DNA of 64,000 bases, taken from contig CM070899.1 in NCBI GenBank assembly GCA_036417435.1, forward strand, positions 68,713,001-68,777,000, given 5' to 3'. Below the pieces are notes generated by a model. It was not told where the DNA came from. It saw only the letters and a list, made by a program, of their open reading frames with translations, and ran no database searches. The position numbers were made by a program, and so were the translations under genes. Positions 1-10,019 of the stretch are shown piece after piece; the stretch's first letter is position 1; each line of letters starts with the position of its first letter. This stretch comes from Inia geoffrensis. Lineage: Eukaryota; Chordata; Mammalia; Artiodactyla; Iniidae.

Positions 1-210
1 CAGGGGCAGTCTTATAGGACTGAGCTCTTACTTAACCTGTGGGATCTGACACTATCCAAGTGGACAGTGTCAGAACTGAGTTAAATTGTAGGATACCCAG
101 CTGGTGTCACAGAGGATTGCTTGGTGTGGGGAAAAACCTTCACATATTTGTTGACCAAAGTGTCAGAAGTGAGTGTTCTGTGTGAGTAGTAAAGGAAACA
201 CACAGGAAAG
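1..210 (+). repeat. Ancient LTR-like repeat, copy A (cut by window edge)
   Basis: This is the 3' part of an old interspersed repeat whose longer copy lies near 5960-6745 in the same orientation. Shared blocks include 'ggggcagtctt', 'gtgtcagaactga', 'attgtagga' and 'ttgcttggtgtggg'. By eye the two copies agree at roughly four bases in five. I recognise the sequence as a common mammalian repeat, probably LTR-derived, but cannot assign the family name securely. Confidence 0.55.
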
Positions 211-1469
211 AAAGACACAGTAGAGAAGAAGTGGATTTTCTCCCTACACAGGAAGGCAGAAAAAGCTGAATTTTTCCTTTACCTCAACTGAAAACTCAAC
301 TTATATATAGCTCCTGGTGGATGGAAAGGTTTGGAGAGGAAATCTCTCCCAGAACCAGAATCTCAGGGACAACTCAAGACTCAGGAAAGTTTCCATGATG
401 TCTTGACAATTGACTGAGGGGAGAGTTTGTCCAAAGGACTTCAGTCTGAGAAGGAATCTTCTGAAATTCTCCATTCCCAGTGTAGCTCAATGAATCGTCT
501 TATCATGGACCTATGCCCTTCCACTTCTCTATGAACTTCCTCTCACAGATGTACAACGTAAAAATGCTAAAGACAGGTAAAGGTAAATAGTAATTATTGT
601 TAGTAATTAGGTTTCCACTAAAGACAAAAGTTTTGCAAATCCTATCAGATAATCAAAGAATTCCTAAATTCTAATTATTCATTATTCTAATGACAGTAAG
701 CTGAGCAGTCTAGGGGTCAGATAAATGGAATTTTGGTAATTTCCTAAAACTTAAATAGTTAGAGAATTTTCATTTTCTTGTGCAAGAACTTCCTACAATA
801 GTAAATTTACGTTAATGCACACAGTGAAATAGTAACATCATGTTGTAAACAGTAAGTTGTTTCACTTGTCAATACTTGCCCCCCAACATACATGCACATT
901 TTTTTTTTCCTGTTGAAACTCTGGAAATTTAGGTTCAGGAGCCATATGAAATGTTGCTTCAGTTTGCAAAGTTCTTTCTGTTTGCAGTGACACTTTTTTG
1001 CTTAGTTGACTTAGAATTTGCTTTATTCTGTTGTCAGTTGGGATTTATTTTGTAAAATGAAATTAAAATGCCAACAGAGAATTTAAAGTGCATAATGGCC
1101 TATAAAAATGAGAACATTTAGCCACAATCAACATAACTTTTTCCATTTTAAATCATGGTCAAAATTGGAAAGGAAATTTAAAAGTATGATTTCTTTTTTT
1201 CTCCCAGCAGGCATTATTAAATATAGAAAGCTTAAAATTTCAGAAACAGTCTATGTTAACATGATTTAAATAAAATATTCTGTTAAGATCATTTAAAAAA
1301 TAGAAATCTGGGGTAATCTTGGTGCTATATTTTCATTGTACACTTTAAAAAATGTACTTTTGCCAAATTCAAAATCAGTTAAAAAATTACAGAGCACACT
1401 TATTTTTTGCTTCCAGATGATTTGTTCAAAATAACATCTTTTGATTTTAAAAGCAATGAAATTCTTATT
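211..1469. other. No gene seen; AT-rich unclassified sequence
   Basis: There is no exon-like ORF and no repeat I can name. Short homopolymers (T9 near 900) and AT-rich tracts are present. A 100-residue minus-strand ORF ending near 1293 is low complexity (F-rich, from the poly-A tract near 1520) and is not considered coding. Confidence 0.5.
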
Positions 1470-1559
1470 ATAACATTTTAGAAAATTTAGCAAAGTACAA
1501 ATAAGAAAGGCAAATATGTAAAAAAAAAAAAAAAAAATCTCCTTTCTAGAGACAGCCAC

Positions 1560-2135
1560 TGTATTAGTTTTCTGTGCTGCATAATAAATTATCACAAATG
1601 TAGCAGTTTAAAACAACAACACACATTTGTTTTCTCACAGTTTCTGTAGGTCAGAAGTCCTGGCACAGCATAGCTGGGTTTTCTGCTTCAGGGGCTCACT
1701 AGGCAGTCAAAGTGTTGGCTGGGTTGTGTTCACATCCGGAGGCTCATCTAGGGAAAAAATCTGGTTCCAGACTCATTCAGGTTGTTAGCAGAATTCACTT
1801 CTTTGCAGTTGTATGACTGAGGGCCCTGGCTTCTTACTGACTGTTGTCTGGAGGCTCTGTTCAGGCCCCAGAAACTGCCTGTAGTTCCGAAAAGCTGCCC
1901 ACAGTTCCTTGCCACATGGCAGCTTGAATTTTCAAAGCCAGCAGGATAATCTTTTTTTCCAGTCTGCTAAAATAGAATCTTATACAATGTAACATCATCA
2001 TGAAAGTGACATCACATCCATCACCTTTGCCAAATTCTATTGGTTAGAAGCAAGTCATCAGTTCTGCCTGCACTCAAGGATAGGGGATATACAAGAGCAT
2101 CACTCATTCGGGGTCAGTTTATGGTGTCCATCACA
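1560..2135 (-). repeat. MLT1-family solo LTR (ERVL-MaLR) with 5-bp TSD
   Basis: Read on the minus strand it begins TGTGATGGAC and ends in ACTAATACA, with the MLT1 hallmarks 'aactgtgag', 'tgttgtt' before the end, and 'ctgaattctgc' in the middle. It is flanked by a perfect 5-bp duplication, gccac, at 1555-1559 and 2136-2140. That is the expected TSD length for ERVL/MaLR integration. The host sequence reads through as an L1ME-type repeat when the LTR is removed. No internal MaLR sequence is present, so it is a solo LTR. Confidence 0.85.
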
Positions 2136-2405
2136 GCCACTTTATTTTTGGGCGGATAAATCCTTCTGTGCTTTTTTCTATGATTGCATACATAAAGTAC
2201 ATTACAAATACAGTATAAATTAATTTTTTCATTTTGCCAATATTGTTTAAAAGCCTGTTTTTAATTTACTACATGTATATATAGTACATGTATATTCAAA
2301 GGTACTATAATTTATTATAGTGCCATAATTTATAATAAAAATATATCATAACTTATAGCAGTAAAATTTATAATAGAAAAACATTACATCAAAGCTAAAT
2401 GCCCA

Positions 2406-2541
2406 GGACTTCCCTGGTGGTTCAGTGGTTAAGACTCCGTGCTTCCAATGCAGGGGGCGAGGGTTCAATTCCTGATTAGGAATTAAGATTCCACATGCTG
2501 TGCGGCGCAGCCAAAAAAACCCAAAAAAACAAACCCCCCCC
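2406..2541 (+). repeat. CHR-1-type SINE (tRNA-Glu derived)
   Basis: It starts 'ggacttccctggtgg', carries the tRNA-like B-box 'gggttcaattcc', and ends in 'gcggcgcagcc' plus an A-rich tail. The TSD aaatgccca lies at 2397-2405 and 2542-2550. This is the short old form shared by cetaceans, hippos and ruminants. It sits in the L1ME-type fragment. Confidence 0.85.
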
Positions 2542-2960
2542 AAATGCCCAATAAGAGGAGAATGCTTACATAATTTTTAATTTCAAACCTCTTCTTGTTG
2601 TATATTAAGAGTACTTCTATTTTTAACTATTATAAATAATTCTTCTTCAGAAACGTTTGCATATTTAGAAAAACAAATCTTTAGGATAGACCTGTAGCAG
2701 TGAAATTTAGGTCAAATGGCAAGAGCATCTTAATGCCTTTGAATTTATAATCCCAAATTACCCACCAAAATGGCAGTACCAATTTAAACTTCTCCCTTCC
2801 TCCAATCTGGTAAGTGGAAAAACAGTACCTAGTTTTAATTTTCCTTCCTTTCCCTGTAACTGAGCAGGACATTTGCCATATGACTTATTCTCTATTTACA
2901 CTTACTCTTTTAAAATTATCTGTTCATTTGCTTGTTTTTCTACTAATTTGTAATTATTAT

Positions 2961-4129
2961 TTTTTATGAAGAAAAGATATTAAGGGATGTGGGAAGCATT
3001 AAAAGTTTGTTTTTTGCAAATGACAAACGCATTAAAATAGGCTTCAAAGTATTTAGATAATATCAAACAATACTGGCACCTTTTAACACTGGCCACTGAA
3101 ACACTAAAAAGTACAAAAGTTCACAACATATTGTAAGGAAAATCCATCAAGAATCTGCTCTGTTATCTTGAAGGTACCAGACATACCATATGCTGTGTCT
3201 AGGTGTTGCTATGGCAACTACTTAAAAAATTTAAGAACAGGGTAAATTGTTGCCTAAAATCTTCATAACTTACTGAGTCAATTAAGAGCTTGTCAGAGTA
3301 CTACATTCCTTTTACTACCTGGTAATGCTTTATTTCTTGTAGGTTTCTAGCATTGAAAGTCTCTGGGTCAGAGTGGAATGTGTTTTATTTCTGGCTAGTT
3401 AAAATCCTGGAAAAGAAGCTGTTCATTTGGGACTTTTTTCTCATCAGCCAGTGAATGATTATAAGGGAGACCCTAGATATTGCCTCACTGAATAAGGGCA
3501 GATTTGACCACGTAAGCATCAAATTGAGAGAACATTTTAAAGCCCTGGCCTCCAATAGGGAAATGGAAATGAAGAGACTTAGCCAGTCTTTTGGAGTTGG
3601 CTGGACTGGGACTAGACCTAAGTTTCTTGCCTCCCATTGTACCATCACACTAGTTTTTCCATTGCTCAGTCACTTTTTAGAAAATTAAATTATGTTTTTG
3701 TTAAGGTAATACATTAACCCACCCACCAATGCCCCCAAAGGGGACTCAAAGCTTTATCAAAAAATTATCAGTTTCTGACCCTTCCTCACCTTCTGCCGAT
3801 CTCAATTTTTCAAAATTTGATATTGTCTACTGATGTCTTATCATGGTAATGGAGGTTTTAACTCTTTAATACTCTCCTCTGCCCCTTTTCTTTTCCCTCA
3901 TACTCTCCAACTAATTGTATAATGCTGTTTAGTTAATTCAGTAATCAAATTTATGAAATCATGATCTTTCTTATAAAATTACTGCTGACAGAAACAAGTC
4001 AGCAATATTTTCCTGGAATTAATAATTGTTTCCTTTAAACTTTTCTAATTTTCTATGTATTCATCACTATCTTTTTTGGTCATATACTTATCAATTAAAA
4101 ACCAATATATTGAAACACAATTCTAAACA
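2961..4129. other. No gene seen; unclassified
   Basis: There is apparently unique AT-rich sequence, with small overlapping ORFs on both strands at 3385-3688 (77-87 residues) that resemble no protein I know. A CT-rich and A-rich stretch follows at 3700-4050. Confidence 0.4.
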
Positions 4130-4930
4130 CTAGAACTGTTCAAGCTCCTGCCCTGAGACATCCCTCCTGAAGCCATCTTTCCTCTTGTTTCCACCTGGAC
4201 TAGTTGCTTTCTAGGCTGCTGCATAGCTGTCAACCTGGGCTTGCCTTCATTGCTCTCATGTTTTGGAGTCTCTGCTTTCTGAAATCCACGTCTTCCTCTT
4301 TCTCTCTCGTGTTGCTGAAGGATATTCTCCAGTGGCTTCCTGGAAAACAGTGTATAGGAGGCAAAAATTGAAAATTCTTGTATGTTTGAATTGTCTTTAA
4401 TTTAATCTTACATTTAATTACCAGATTGGGTATACAATTTTTAGTTGAAAATAATTTTCTTTCAGAATTTTGAAGGCATTGCTACACTACAGTCTAGCAT
4501 TCATATTGTTACTGAACAACCTATTTTTTTATACTGGTGTTTTGCAATTTTACAATAATAAACATTGGTGAGAGTCTTTCTTCATTCATTATATGGGCCC
4601 TTTTTCTCTAGAGATTCATGTTCTTCAGTTCCAGGAAAGTTTCTTGTGTGACCTCTTTGAGAATTTCCTCCCCTTGGTTTTCTCTGTTCCCTCCGGAATA
4701 ACTTCTGGGAGATTCACTCAATTTTATTTTCCTATCCTATTATTAAAAATTTGGCTTAATTCCTAAAAAATTCCTTAATTATTCTCTTCCTTTTCATGGA
4801 TTCCTACTCCCATTTCTTGGATGTACAATCTTCTCTTGTTTTCTTAAATATATTGATTATACTTTTTTAAAGCTTTTCTTTCTCTTCTTTGTGTGCATTG
4901 TCCCTATTTGCTTCAAATTCCTATGGTATC
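4130..4930 (-). repeat. HAL1/L1-like antisense fragment (tentative)
   Basis: Phrases such as 'ggatattctccagtggcttcc', 'cagaattttgaaggcattg' and 'gagaatttcctccc...ttctctgttccctc' resemble the antisense of an ancient HAL1 or L1 ORF1 region. All frames are broken. The family name is from memory and the edges are approximate. Confidence 0.4.
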
Positions 4931-5959
4931 ATTATAAACTCCAAATATGCTTTTTGAAAATAAAAAATATAGAATTATGAGATTTGAGTTCATATATTCT
5001 TAATACTATGACAGAAAAATGCTTAACTACTGAAATATGTTCAAGAAACTTCTTCATAAAGTTAACAGTGATTATGCGTTTTATATTTTTATTTCCTACA
5101 ATACATAGATGTAGATAAACCTTTTCATGTGTTAATAAGATTCTATACACTTTGGCAGGGCTCTTATAGAAGTAGGAAAACTACTGCATCAGAAATTGGT
5201 TAGCCAGTTTTCCAATAACTTGCAAATGGTACTCTCTGCCCACTATCCAGTTTTTTTTAAAATCTTCATTTCTTAGGTCTCTTTCTAAAGTGTCCTATTC
5301 AAAGCCTGTGCTGAGAATTTTTACTGTTTCTTCCCCTACTTATTTCCAAAGGTAATTCCCTGGCCAACCTGTCTTTCTGACATATTATATAATATCTTAT
5401 GAAAAGGTCAGGCCAAACTGGTTATATAAATCTTCATATAATAGAAAATGAAAGAAAATATTTCTTATAGGAATCACTATAATAAAACATTATTAAGGTA
5501 CTCAAATATAAAAATGCCTGTCTTCAGTAAGTCTGGGGAATGAACAGATTGTGTCATATTACACAAAAGGGGGGGAAATATACTCTACACTACAAACTTT
5601 ATTCCTTCTGGTTCAATGAAATTCTGGGGGAAAAGTATTTAAAAATAGTTATGTGCTATAATAGTAATCAAAGAAAGAATAGATTTAGAGTAGGGGCAAT
5701 CACCTGCAATTTTTTTTTCTAGTACTTGGACTTAACAGTGTTGAGTCCCACCTTTAACAGGATTAAATATAACAACAAATATTTTGAAACTGACTATATA
5801 GTTCTTTGATCTTCATTTTTAAACTTCCTGGAAAGTAGAAACCCATTTCCTTTTCCTTTCATTAGTTGTTTTGGTAGAGCTACAATTGGCTCCACTGTAA
5901 ATATGTGATGTTAAGGTGTGATTATCGTGATACAATAATATACATTTTGGTCTTCATTC
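4931..5959. other. No gene seen; AT-rich unclassified
   Basis: There are only short chance ORFs (72 and 60 residues). A 'gggggg' run at 5570 and an AT-rich tract are the only local features. I could not assign a repeat. Confidence 0.4.
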
Positions 5960-6745
5960 ATAGATCCTGGCCAGAGCTCTTAAAGCCTTTGTAATTTCCT
6001 AAGCAATAAAGGTGTTTGCTCTGATATTTTGGTTTTTGACAGAGGTTCCTGACACAGTGCTCTTAAATCCCTTGGAATTTCCTGGATGATAGGAACGTCT
6101 TTTGTTCTAATGAGGTGACACTTGGTGGGCTGCTGGATAGCTCCTGGATGGCGGCTGGTCACTAGAAAGACCAGTCACGATTAGGACCTCTATCTGCCAT
6201 CTTCTAGGGAGGGAAAGGGGCTAGAGATTGAGTTAATAATTGATCACATGTATTAGATGAAGCCTCCATAAAACTCCCTAAAGTATGGCGTTTGGAGAGC
6301 TTCTGGGTTGGTGGACACATGGAGGTGCTGGGGGTGGTGTTCCTGGTGAGGGCATGGAAGCTCTGTGTACCTTCCCACAAACCTTGCCCTATGTGTTGCT
6401 TCTATCTGGCTATTCCCGAGTCGTATTTTTATAACAAAATGGTAATCTAGTAAGTAAACTATTTTCCTGAGTTCTGTGAGCCATTTTAGCAAATTATCAA
6501 ACCAAAGGAGAGTGTTATGGAAGCCCAATTTATAACCAACCAGTCAGTAGGAAGTACAGGTAACAACCTGAGACTTGCAGTTGGCATCTGAAGTGGGGGC
6601 AGTCTTGTGGGACTGAGATGTTAACTTGTGGAATCTGATGCTAGCTCCAGGTTGATTGTGTCAGAACTGAATTGAATTGTAGGACACCCAGTTGGTGTCC
6701 ACAGAGAAATGGAGAATTGCTTGGTGTGGGAAACCAAACAGTGTG
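5960..6745 (+). repeat. Ancient LTR-like repeat, copy B (longer copy)
   Basis: This is a common mammalian repeat recognised by 'ttggaatttcctgg', 'agctcctggatgg', 'gaagcctccataaaac', 'gagggcatggaagctc', 'ggtaatctagtaagtaaac' and 'ctgagttctgtgagcc'. Its 3' part matches the sequence at 1-210. The TATA-like and AATAAA-like region, followed by the conserved 3' end, suggests LTR origin, but I cannot give a definite family. Intact ORFs inside it (for example 6253-6528 minus) are shadows. Confidence 0.55.
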
Positions 6746-7606
6746 TAGAGTAATAGAGGAAAACAGTGCATTTTCCTTTAATGAGGGTTTTATTAAAAAA
6801 CAAAATTCAACTGAGTACATTTTAAAGACTTTATTGGCTTTACTCAATCATTCATCAACCTGGCAGCATCCAATCTAGCAGGGAGAAAAGGAGCTCTGAG
6901 GAACTGTACAAAAGGAAGACTTTTAGGCAGAAGGGAGAAGGAATAAGGAAGTTATACTGGGTAAAAGAGCAGGTTGGTTTTTGCAAGATTATTTTCTTTT
7001 GGGGGCTGGCAGGGGTCTATCAGGCAGATTACCTAACTGATCAGGCAATTCCTGATTGACTGGTTTAAGATTCTATTTCTGGGAGAGCTGAAACTGTAAT
7101 TGAGTCTTGGCTTTCGGTGATGGGGGGCTTAGCATAAGTGGACCTGTTGTTTGCTTTTGGACCTGTTGTTTGTTTTTAACAGTTTCCTCTTATTTTGAAT
7201 TCTATTAAAAAACTGAATCAAGTACTGCAGCAAGTTAAAAATGTTCTGCAAAGGCAAGGCATTTAACATATTCTTTAAGGGCTCTGTGCTAGTCTAATGG
7301 GTGGGAGGGAAGTCTTCTTGGGTATCCTGTGGGGCCAAGATCAGTGGCAATTTCCCACAGAGATGACTGGGTGTGGTTGGCCAGGTAATGTGAAATTGCA
7401 CATGCCTCAACCTGGGCCTGGGACCCCTAAGGTTATAGGCAAGTTTATTATTTCTTTGTCTTGTTTTTTCTTGATTTCAGAGTATCTGTTAATATAGTTC
7501 TTATTCTTGAAAAAAGCGTGGAAAAAGGATGCCATATGATTACGTAGAAAGTCATCCTTCATCCTGAACCACCTCTTCCTATGCTTCTTCCATGCCTCTT
7601 CCCTTT
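6746..7606. other. Unclassified; possible LTR-like remnant
   Basis: Near 6810-6870 the minus strand has an AATAAA-type signal in a block that looks LTR-like, but I cannot name it. A 19-bp tandem duplication lies at 7140-7177. Short plus-strand ORFs show no recognisable protein. Confidence 0.3.
7140..7177 (+). repeat. 19-bp tandem duplication
   Basis: The unit 'ggacctgttgtttgctttt' at 7140-7158 is followed directly by the same unit with one change (c to t) at 7159-7177. Confidence 0.85.
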
Positions 7607-7620
7607 TACCATCTTCTTTT

Positions 7621-7825
7621 TTTTTGGGGGGGGGGGGTACACGGGCCTCTCACTGTTGTGGCCTCTCCCGTTGTGGAGCACAGGCTCCAGATGCACAGGC
7701 TCAGCGGCCATGGCTCACGGGCCCAGCCGCTCCGCAGCATGTGGGATCTTCCCGGACCAGGGCACGAAGCGGTGTCCCCTGCATTGGCAGGCAGACTCTC
7801 AACCACTGCGCCACCAGGGAAGCCC
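7621..7825 (-). repeat. Young CHR SINE (cetacean short form)
   Basis: On the plus strand it reads T/G-rich tail, 'gtacacgggcctctcactg', 'tgtgggatcttccc' and finally 'ccaccagggaagccc', the reverse complement of the SINE head. A perfect 14-bp TSD, taccatcttctttt, lies at 7607-7620 and 7826-7839. Its tail contains a G12 run (plus-strand g at about 7626-7637) next to the T run, which is unusual. ORFs of 66-96 residues here are SINE translations. Confidence 0.93.
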
Positions 7826-7954
7826 TACCATCTTCTTTTGAAATGATACTTTTTCCATATAATCAAACCTATAAAAATGATCATAGTCTAGGATGGAATA
7901 CTCTGGTTCAATGATCACAGAAAAGCACTGTAAGATACTTTTAGCAGGAAGTTA

Positions 7955-8037
7955 CAAAAACCAAATCAAACCAAACCAAAACCAAACCAAAACCAAAACA
8001 GCAACAACAAAACCCAAGCAGACAAAAGCAAAAAACC
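7955..8037 (+). repeat. (CCAAA)n / (CAAA)n simple repeat
   Basis: This is a purine/C-rich tract built of ccaaa, ccaaaa and caaca units, grading into A-rich sequence. Confidence 0.8.
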
Positions 8038-8504
8038 CTGACTCAAAACAGGTTATTGTATGATTAGCAGCTCAAACGTCATTAAGGACCCAAGTCCCTT
8101 TTATCTCCCTGCTCTGTCCTCACCACTGGCTTCCTGAGGAGGCTGGTGTCCTGGAAAACTAGAACTGGACAGTAGTGAAAGCAGTAAAAGCAGATTTTAA
8201 TCAGGAGCTCTTGCCATAGTGGGAAAGAGACCTCAGTAATGAATTGGGCTCAAACCTTGAATTGACAAGAGTGGAAGTTCACAGCCAAGGAGCAACACTT
8301 TCATTACTTGATTTTATTGTTTTGTATGATATCTCAATGTATTTATTATGATATATGTTCTTTTTGTGATATGTATACTTATGAATATTTTATATTTACT
8401 TTTATGTTTGTGTCTGTGTAACCCTTTTCAAAAGAATTCCATGAAGCAATAATATTTTGTATTATGGTGAAAGGATTTTACAATAAATACATTGATAAAG
8501 TGAT
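8038..8504. other. No gene seen; unclassified
   Basis: Unassigned sequence contains an AT-rich block (8300-8480). No ORF of note. Confidence 0.4.
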
Positions 8505-8830
8505 TTTTTTTACTAGCGTATAACTGCTTTACAATGTTGTGTTAGTTTCTGCTGTACAATGAAAGGAATCAGCCCTATGTACACATATATCCCCTCCCTC
8601 TAGGATCTCCCTCCCACCCACCCTCATCCCACCCATCTAAGTAAGTCATCACAGAGCACCGAGCTGAGCTCCCTGTGCTCCCACCCTCCCCTTCCCCCGC
8701 TGTGTCCACACGTCTGTTCTCTACATCTGCGTCTCTATTCCTGCCCTGCAAATAGGTTCATCTGTACGATTTTTCTCGATTCCACATAGATGCATTAATA
8801 TACAATATTTGTTTCTTGAGACTCTTTCTT
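8505..8830 (-). repeat. L1 3'-end fragment (cetartiodactyl L1)
   Basis: Antisense L1 3' UTR signature: 'gtgttagtttctgctgtac', 'atatcccctccctct', 'ctccctcccacccaccc', 'cgagctgagctccctgtgc', 'ctctacatctgcgtctc', 'gattccacata'. Compared with the copies at 20589 and 43471 it is diverged and lacks a segment after 'ctccctgtgc'. Confidence 0.8.
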
Positions 8831-10019
8831 AGGTATGAGGAATGCTTTTCCAGAAACTTCCAACCTACTTCTCTCAATAGCTGGATTGGATCAGGTGCCC
8901 ATCCCTAATCAATAACTGAAATGAGAAATGGATTACCAAAATAGCCTTAGACACCACAATGACCACCACTAGAAGCAAGCTTTCTGTCTAACTTTGAATT
9001 AGAAATCCTGTAACTTTTTATATTGAATTCAAAATTCTCTTTCGGTTGTTAGATTTAGTAAAATTCCACAATTACATACTTGATAATAATGTGAATTTAG
9101 ATATAACACAATTGGCTCCTGTCCTCTCCATAGCCCCCCTCTCAAGTTGGGTGGCCTAAATTCTTATCTTCTGAGGAGGGAGGAGGGATGTAAGGTGTAG
9201 GGAAGGGCAAGATTGGGTGGAGATATCCAGGCAGTACTTCTTGGGAAGTGGAGACAAAACCACTACATGTTCAGTATTCTTTCTGACAGAATACAGCAAG
9301 AACCAGGGTGGATTTGGAATACACGGTCATGTTTCTAGGAACTTGTGGTTGGCCGTGTAGGCAGTAAGCACTCCTGGTCATTTCATTTATCTCACAATAA
9401 TGCAAGATGCATTTTACACGTTTGAATTTCTAGATTTCACTAATTACGAATTTTACTGCAATGGTCTCTAGTCTTCATATTCGTAGTGTGGTACAGTGGA
9501 AAGAAAACTGCTAAAGCATAGTTGCTTCCTCTAACTTGGGAACATTATCGGTTCTTTCTATATGTCTCGGAAGTTCTGAACCGAGGGAAAAGGAAGTAGT
9601 AGAACAGAAGAAAGAGAACAAAGAGCAAGGCACCAAGGTACAGAGGCTATGGGACCTTGCTCCAGGGAGGTTATCACAGAGAAAAGAGACTTTCTTTTAG
9701 ACATTCTTAATTGACCACGGCTAAAATATTTATAGCAAGAAAATTTTCTACCAAGTGATGAAAAGCTGTTTAGGTATGGGCATGATATACTAGCTTGTAT
9801 AAGCAGTTAAACAGAGAAGTAACTGGGTAACAATGGCATCAACTACAGTGACATCATTGGTTGATTTATAACCAAATGTTCTTAATTTTCTCCATATTTA
9901 TTTTCAATCTTGATGAAATATGTGATTTTTACACTGTTGCAGAATAAATAGAACAGAACTTATGATACATAATTTATGTAGCTGATTTCAAGTGTGTGTG
10001 TGTTTTACGGTTTTAAAAA
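8831..10019. other. No gene seen; unclassified
   Basis: Apparently unique sequence with no long ORF and no repeat I can identify. A short (GT)n lies at about 9992-10001. Confidence 0.4.

Larger units (their letters stand above)
1470..2960 (-). repeat. Old L1 (L1ME-type) 3' fragment, interrupted
   Basis: The antisense pattern is typical of L1ME 3' ends. An A-rich block near 1480-1540 is followed by 'agagacagccac', then a 'ccttctgtgctttttt' block, then 'aggtcaaatggcaagagc' and 'ggcagtaccaattt' near 2700-2790. An MLT1 LTR (1560-2135) and a CHR-1 SINE (2406-2541) were inserted into it, each with its own TSD. No ORF2 reading frame is intact. Confidence 0.6.

Noticed and set aside
1..6745. Two LTR-like copies as the ends of one provirus
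   Set aside because: The intervening sequence is L1ME, MLT1, SINE and HAL1-like DNA without gag, pol or env.
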